DNA of 64,000 nt from Sphingomonas gellani (GTDB taxonomy: Bacteria; Pseudomonadota; Alphaproteobacteria; Sphingomonadales; Sphingomonadaceae): NCBI RefSeq assembly GCF_900110035.1, contig NZ_FOCF01000001.1, positions 186,001-250,000 of the forward strand. The letters run 5' to 3'. The notes beneath the pieces were generated by a model. The model made no database searches and was not told the DNA's origin. It saw nothing but the letters and a program-made list of their open reading frames with translations. Below are positions 59,667 to 64,000 of the stretch, piece after piece. The position numbers and the translations under genes are program-made. How positions within the stretch are numbered: position 1 is the stretch's first letter; every line of letters starts with the position of its first letter.

Positions 59667-59726
59667 GATAACCTTCCTCAAACGTCACCCCGACGGCACG
59701 CCGGGGCTTTCCTGTGTAAAACGAAA

Positions 59727-59748
59727 GGCCTCGGCGGATGCCGAGGCC
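59727..59748 (-). terminator. Hairpin between glnB and glnA
   Basis: GGCCTCGGC at 59727-59735 and GCCGAGGCC at 59740-59748 form a perfect 9-bp stem with a 4-base loop. On the minus strand it is followed by TTTCGTTTTAC, so it looks like a genuine intrinsic terminator or attenuator that would reduce read-through from glnB into glnA. Confidence 0.78.
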
Positions 59749-59756
59749 CTGAACGA

Positions 59757-60485
<729 letters not shown>

Positions 60486-61493
60486 ATGCGGCTTTCCGTG
60501 GTGATGAGCGTCTACAACGATGCGCCCTTCGTGGAGCGCGCGGTGACGAGCATCCTGCGGCAGAGCTGGTCCGGGTTCGAGTTCATCATCATCAACGACG
60601 GCTGCACCGACGGATCGACCGACATCCTGCGCCGGCTGGCAACGGCCGATCCGCGCATCCGGTTGGTGGAGCAGGAGAACCGTGGCCTGGTGGCCAGCCT
60701 GAACCGTGGTTTCGCCATGGCGACGGGCGATCTGGTCGCGCGGATGGATGGCGACGACGAGTCGCTGCCACATCGGTTCGAGCGGCAATTGGCGTTCCTG
60801 GACAAGCATCCCGACCACGGCGTGATCGGCGCGCAGACGATCAACATCGATGCGACCGGCAAGGTCGTCGGCCTGTTCGATGCGTATCCCCGCACCGACG
60901 AAGCATTCCGCGCGGCGATGGAAAGCGACATGCTCATCAACCATCCCAGCGCGATCATCGACAGGGCCGCGTTCGAGAAGGTCGGCGGGTATCGTCCGCT
61001 GTATCGCCATTGCGAGGATTACGACCTGTGGCTGCGCCTGTCCGAGGTGACCAAGCTGTGCAGCGTCGAGGACTTCCTTCACCGCTATCGCCTCGATCCG
61101 GGACAGGTGACGAAGCGGCACCTGCTGCCGATGGAGATCGGCGCGGCAGTCGCGTGGGAAGCGCACCGCGAGCGGCAGGCCGGGCGACCCGATCCGACGA
61201 CGGCGCTGGGTGAGTTGCCGTCGGTCCGACAGCTGGGCGATCTCGATCGCCTGTTCGGCAAGTCCGGCGTCGCCCGGCGCGTGCGGGAGCGGGTGGTGCC
61301 CAAGGTGCTGTGGTCGCAGCCCGCGCTGACGTCCGGGGGTGCGGACCTGTTGTGCCAGCATGTCGCGGATGGCGGGGATCGCCATGCGTTGCCCCGGGTC
61401 GTGCCGCGATTGCTGCGCTTCGGCGAATATCGCGGTGCGGCACGGCTTGCCGCGAGCCTGTCGCGGTCGCGGCGCACGCGAGTGGATGGCTGA
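60486..61493 (+). CDS. GT2 family glycosyltransferase
   Basis: The 335-residue product has a GT-A fold with LSVVMSVYNDAPFVERAVTSIL at the start, FIIINDGCTDGSTDIL and the metal-binding ARMDGDDESL. The acceptor side has HCEDYDLWLRLSE, the typical ED motif. It should transfer a sugar from a nucleotide donor to a glycan or lipid-linked acceptor. The C-terminal 90 residues are variable and may bind the acceptor or the membrane. An upstream GTG at 60483 is also possible. It is followed after 3 bp by the flippase gene. Confidence 0.88.
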   Translation: MRLSVVMSVYNDAPFVERAVTSILRQSWSGFEFIIINDGCTDGSTDILRRLATADPRIRLVEQENRGLVASLNRGFAMATGDLVARMDGDDESLPHRFERQLAFLDKHPDHGVIGAQTINIDATGKVVGLFDAYPRTDEAFRAAMESDMLINHPSAIIDRAAFEKVGGYRPLYRHCEDYDLWLRLSEVTKLCSVEDFLHRYRLDPGQVTKRHLLPMEIGAAVAWEAHRERQAGRPDPTTALGELPSVRQLGDLDRLFGKSGVARRVRERVVPKVLWSQPALTSGGADLLCQHVADGGDRHALPRVVPRLLRFGEYRGAARLAASLSRSRRTRVDG

Positions 61494-61496
61494 CCG

Positions 61497-62948
61497 ATGA
61501 GCGTACGCATCGCGGCCCTGTGGTCGGTGACCGGCCAGTGGCTCGTCTTCGTGCTCAACTTCGCGGTCAGCGTCATCCTGGCCCGCTATCTGTTGCCGCC
61601 ATCGGCGGTGGGTACCTATTCAGTCGGTTTCGCGGCGGCGGCGATGATCTCCACGTTGCAGGATTTCGGGTTGAGCCGCTTCCTGTTGCGATCGGAAGAG
61701 CTGACCGACCAGATGATCGCGACCTGCACCACCATCACGCTGTGCGTCGGAGCGGCGATCTGTGCGGTGATCGCGGGCCTGAGCCTGCCAGCGGCATGGT
61801 ATTACCAGAACACGCAGCTGGTGCCGATCATGGTGCTGATCGGGGGCGCGTTCCTGCTGCTGCCGCTGAACGTCGTGCCGGTCGCGCTGTTGCAGCGCGC
61901 GGTGGATTTCCGGACGCTGTCGCTGGTCGGCCTGTGCGCGGCGGCGGCGAACGGGGTTGTCTCAATCCTGTTCGCCTGGCGTGGCTATGGTCCCGTGGCG
62001 CTGGCGCTGGGTTTCTTTGCACAACAGGCCGTGCGCGGGGTCACCGCGGCGCTGCTCAGTCCGCGCGGCATGCGTTGGACCCCGTCGTTCAAGGGCGCGC
62101 GGCCGGTGATCTCCTTTGGCGGAGGCACCACCGTTCTGGCGATCAGCGGCGCGTTGGGTACTCGGTCGCCCGACCTCATCATCGGGCGCGTGCTGGGCAT
62201 GCGGGCGGTGGGCCTGTTCGGGCGGGCGGCCGGCATGGTGGACGGGCTGCGCACGTTGCTGGATGGCGGCATATCGTCGGTGTTCTACAGCCATTTCGCG
62301 CAGCTGATCCGGACGAAGCGCAGACTGGACGGAGTCTATCTCGACCTGGTCGCCTGCTACACCAGCATCATGTGGCCGGCGATGATCCTCCTGTCGCTGC
62401 TCGCCACGCCGATCGTGACGCTGGTGTACGGAACGGGGTGGCGGGAGGCGGCGGATGCGATGCGATGGGTCGCGCTGAGCGAGCTGGTCTTCTTCGCGCT
62501 GCCCCTGCACACGGAAGTGCCGCTGCTCAGCGGACATCTCAAGGAACTGCTGGTGCGCAACGTGCTGGACACGGCGGCGGCGCTGATCTGCCTGCTGTGC
62601 CTGGTGCGGTTCGGGCTGGAGGCGGCGGCGATCGCGCGGCTGGTCTATGGCGGCATCTGGTTCTTCATCTATCTGGGCATGATGCGGCGGATCGTGGGTT
62701 TCGCACGCACGGCGCTGTTCGCGACTCATGCGCGCAGCGGGCTCTGCACGCTGGCGGCGTGCCTGCCGGCCGCGGTGTTCAGCCATGGCGGGACGATCCT
62801 GACGATCTCGATCGCGGTCGGATCGATGATCGTCGGCGCCGGCCTGTGGCTGGTCGCGCTGGCGCTGCTTCGTCACCCGACCTGGCGCGAGCTGGAGCGC
62901 GGCGTGGAGATGATACGCCCCTACCTGCCGCGCCGGGCGACCATCTGA
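61497..62948 (+). CDS. Wzx-type polysaccharide flippase
   Basis: The 483-residue protein has about 12 membrane helices in the pattern of the MVF/polysaccharide transport superfamily: ALWSVTGQWLVFVLNFAVSV and VILARYLLPPSAVGTYSVGF at the start, then PVISFGGGTTVLAISGALGT and IIGRVLGMRAVGLFGRA. It should flip lipid-linked sugar units across the inner membrane. It lies between two glycosyltransferase genes on the same strand, so it probably acts on the oligosaccharide that they help build. Confidence 0.87.
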   Translation: MSVRIAALWSVTGQWLVFVLNFAVSVILARYLLPPSAVGTYSVGFAAAAMISTLQDFGLSRFLLRSEELTDQMIATCTTITLCVGAAICAVIAGLSLPAAWYYQNTQLVPIMVLIGGAFLLLPLNVVPVALLQRAVDFRTLSLVGLCAAAANGVVSILFAWRGYGPVALALGFFAQQAVRGVTAALLSPRGMRWTPSFKGARPVISFGGGTTVLAISGALGTRSPDLIIGRVLGMRAVGLFGRAAGMVDGLRTLLDGGISSVFYSHFAQLIRTKRRLDGVYLDLVACYTSIMWPAMILLSLLATPIVTLVYGTGWREAADAMRWVALSELVFFALPLHTEVPLLSGHLKELLVRNVLDTAAALICLLCLVRFGLEAAAIARLVYGGIWFFIYLGMMRRIVGFARTALFATHARSGLCTLAACLPAAVFSHGGTILTISIAVGSMIVGAGLWLVALALLRHPTWRELERGVEMIRPYLPRRATI

Positions 62949-62998
62949 GCCATGGTCCCCGCCGACCCTCCGATCCGCTGCACCGAGAGGCTGTCCCC

Positions 62999-63829
62999 AT
63001 GAAGATCGCCGCCCTGATCCGCGCCTATCACAAACCCGAGCATCTCGACGTGCTGCTCGACAGGCTCGCCGGGCCGCTCTGGGCGCCTTACGTTCATATC
63101 GACCGCAAGGCGGACATGGGCATGTTCGATCGATCGCTGGGAAAGGCGACGTTCCTTGCCGATCGTATCCAGGTGAACTGGGGCGGCCTCAGCCAGGTCG
63201 AGGCCACGGTGATGCAGTTCAGGGAAGCGCTGCGCGATCCGGAGATCACGCATTTCTACAACATGAGCGGGCAATGCTACCCCGTCAAAAGCGATGCCGA
63301 TATCGAGGCGAGGATTGCGGGCCTGGCGCCGGGAACGGCCAATCTGATCGAGATGCATGCCATGCCGGCCAGCCACAAGCCGTTGAAACGCTATCAGCGC
63401 CGCTGGCCGCACGACGTGCGCAACCCGCTGGCCCGGCTGGTGGCGAAGCCGCTGTTCGCCTGCCTGCCCGACCGGCCGCTGAGCCGGTTGCGCGGCATCC
63501 GGCTGTACGGCGGCGGGTGTTGGTGGCTGTTCGAGCGCGAGACGGTGGAGAGGATCGTGCGCTTCCTGGACGAGAATCCGTGGTTCTGGGCCGAGTTCCG
63601 CCTGTCCGATTGTCCCGACGAGATGCTGTTCCACACGCTGCTGGCGCCGCTGGGCGTCACCGTCGGCGGCGACGCGCCGACCGGGGACATATGGGTGCAG
63701 GGCAAGGCGCATCCCGAGACGATCACGCCGGCGATGCATGCGGCGTTTATCGCGGGCCCGGCCCTGTTCGCGCGAAAATATGTCGACTTTCACCCGGCGA
63801 TGTCGATGGCCTCCGTAGAGAAGGGATGA
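62999..63829 (+). CDS. Core-2/I-branching-like glycosyltransferase (GT14)
   Basis: The 276-residue product fits the bacterial beta-1,6-N-acetylglucosaminyltransferase-like family: AALIRAYHKPEHLDVLLDRL, YVHIDRKADM, FYNMSGQCYPVKSDADIEA, and YGGGCWWLFERETVERIV followed by LSDCPDEMLFHTLLAPLG. There is no membrane anchor. The acceptor is unknown. The ATG at 62999 is 50 bp after the flippase stop, and the three genes form a likely unit for a surface polysaccharide or lipopolysaccharide decoration. Confidence 0.82.
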   Translation: MKIAALIRAYHKPEHLDVLLDRLAGPLWAPYVHIDRKADMGMFDRSLGKATFLADRIQVNWGGLSQVEATVMQFREALRDPEITHFYNMSGQCYPVKSDADIEARIAGLAPGTANLIEMHAMPASHKPLKRYQRRWPHDVRNPLARLVAKPLFACLPDRPLSRLRGIRLYGGGCWWLFERETVERIVRFLDENPWFWAEFRLSDCPDEMLFHTLLAPLGVTVGGDAPTGDIWVQGKAHPETITPAMHAAFIAGPALFARKYVDFHPAMSMASVEKG

Positions 63830-63852
63830 GCCGGCGGGCGGGTGACTGCCAA

Positions 63853-64000
63853 TTAGAGGAAGGTCAGCGCCCGTTCCGGCGGGCGCGCGATGACGACGCC
63901 CTTTTCCGTGACCACGATCGGACGCTCGATTAGCGCCGGGTTGGCGACCATGGCGGTGAGTGCCGCCTCGTCGCTCGCACGGGCGGAGGCGCCCGCTTCG
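63853..64000 (-). CDS. arsC: Arsenate reductase, C-terminal part
   Basis: The last 48 codons of a minus-strand gene that runs off the right edge. The visible end ALTAMVANPALIERPIVV with TEKGVVIARPPERALTFL is the ArsC (glutaredoxin-dependent) C-terminus, in which NPxLIERPIV is characteristic. The catalytic Cys lies outside the window. It could be the arsenate reductase itself or a close Spx/YfgD-type relative. Confidence 0.8.
   Translation of the reverse strand, partial: EAGASARASDEAALTAMVANPALIERPIVVTEKGVVIARPPERALTFL

Overview
The window is a GC-rich alphaproteobacterial chromosome segment. The best match is a sphingomonad (Sphingomonas or a close relative). The evidence is the ChpT and DivL proteins of the CtrA phosphorelay, an alphaproteobacterial RpoH, alphaproteobacterial AddB/AddA, the AmgK-MurU muramate recycling pair, and M2 and S9 secreted peptidases. 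I see no insertion sequences, prophage genes, CRISPR arrays, tRNAs or rRNAs, so this is core chromosome and not an island.

Layout. 1-3.8 kb holds the start of mtgA, an amine oxidase, rpoH, rluD and a divergent JAMM peptidase. 3.8-9.7 kb is a signalling block: chpT followed by cheA-cheW-cheY-cheB-cheR. 9.8-14.2 kb holds an AmiD-like amidase, the RNase P RNA gene, a TPR/TonB-like secreted protein, a J-domain protein overlapping a thioredoxin-like ferredoxin, and sufE. 14.3-18.6 kb is a phage-shock (Psp) locus: pspF is divergent from an operon with a sigma-54 promoter, a 46-codon secreted peptide gene, pspA, pspB, pspC and then five small PspB-like membrane/coiled-coil genes. 18.6-24.4 kb holds sod, then mtaB-ftsY-ispZ with overlapping ends, a DUF924 gene and a GGDEF-EAL protein. 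24.6-29.6 kb holds ffh, rpsP, rimM, trmD and rplS, interrupted by a convergent thioredoxin-reductase-like gene.

29.7-42.8 kb is mostly metabolic and envelope genes: DUF418, DPP IV-like peptidase, asd, YitT, GFA, alpha/beta hydrolase, M2 peptidase, SIMPL, a histone H1-like membrane protein, AMP nucleosidase, peroxiredoxin and YqgE. 42.8-44.5 kb is ahcY behind a perfect inverted repeat. 44.6-56.9 kb is one long run of mostly overlapping genes: divL-like, tsaE, amgK, murU, addB, addA, then trxA and a quinone reductase. 56.9-60.1 kb on the minus strand holds an SPL-like radical SAM protein and glnB-glnA. 60.5-63.8 kb is a small surface-polysaccharide set (GT2, flippase, GT14-like). The window ends in arsC.

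How they fit together. The Psp locus is the most unusual part. A shared C-terminal heptad motif runs through PspB, the PspC tail and at least four of the five extra proteins, which suggests an expanded membrane-stress complex. ChpT, the chemotaxis genes and the Tyr-for-His DivL-like kinase point to CtrA-type control of motility and the cell cycle. MtgA, AmiD and AmgK-MurU cover peptidoglycan synthesis, turnover and recycling. All assignments come from reading the sequence by eye; no database searches were run.
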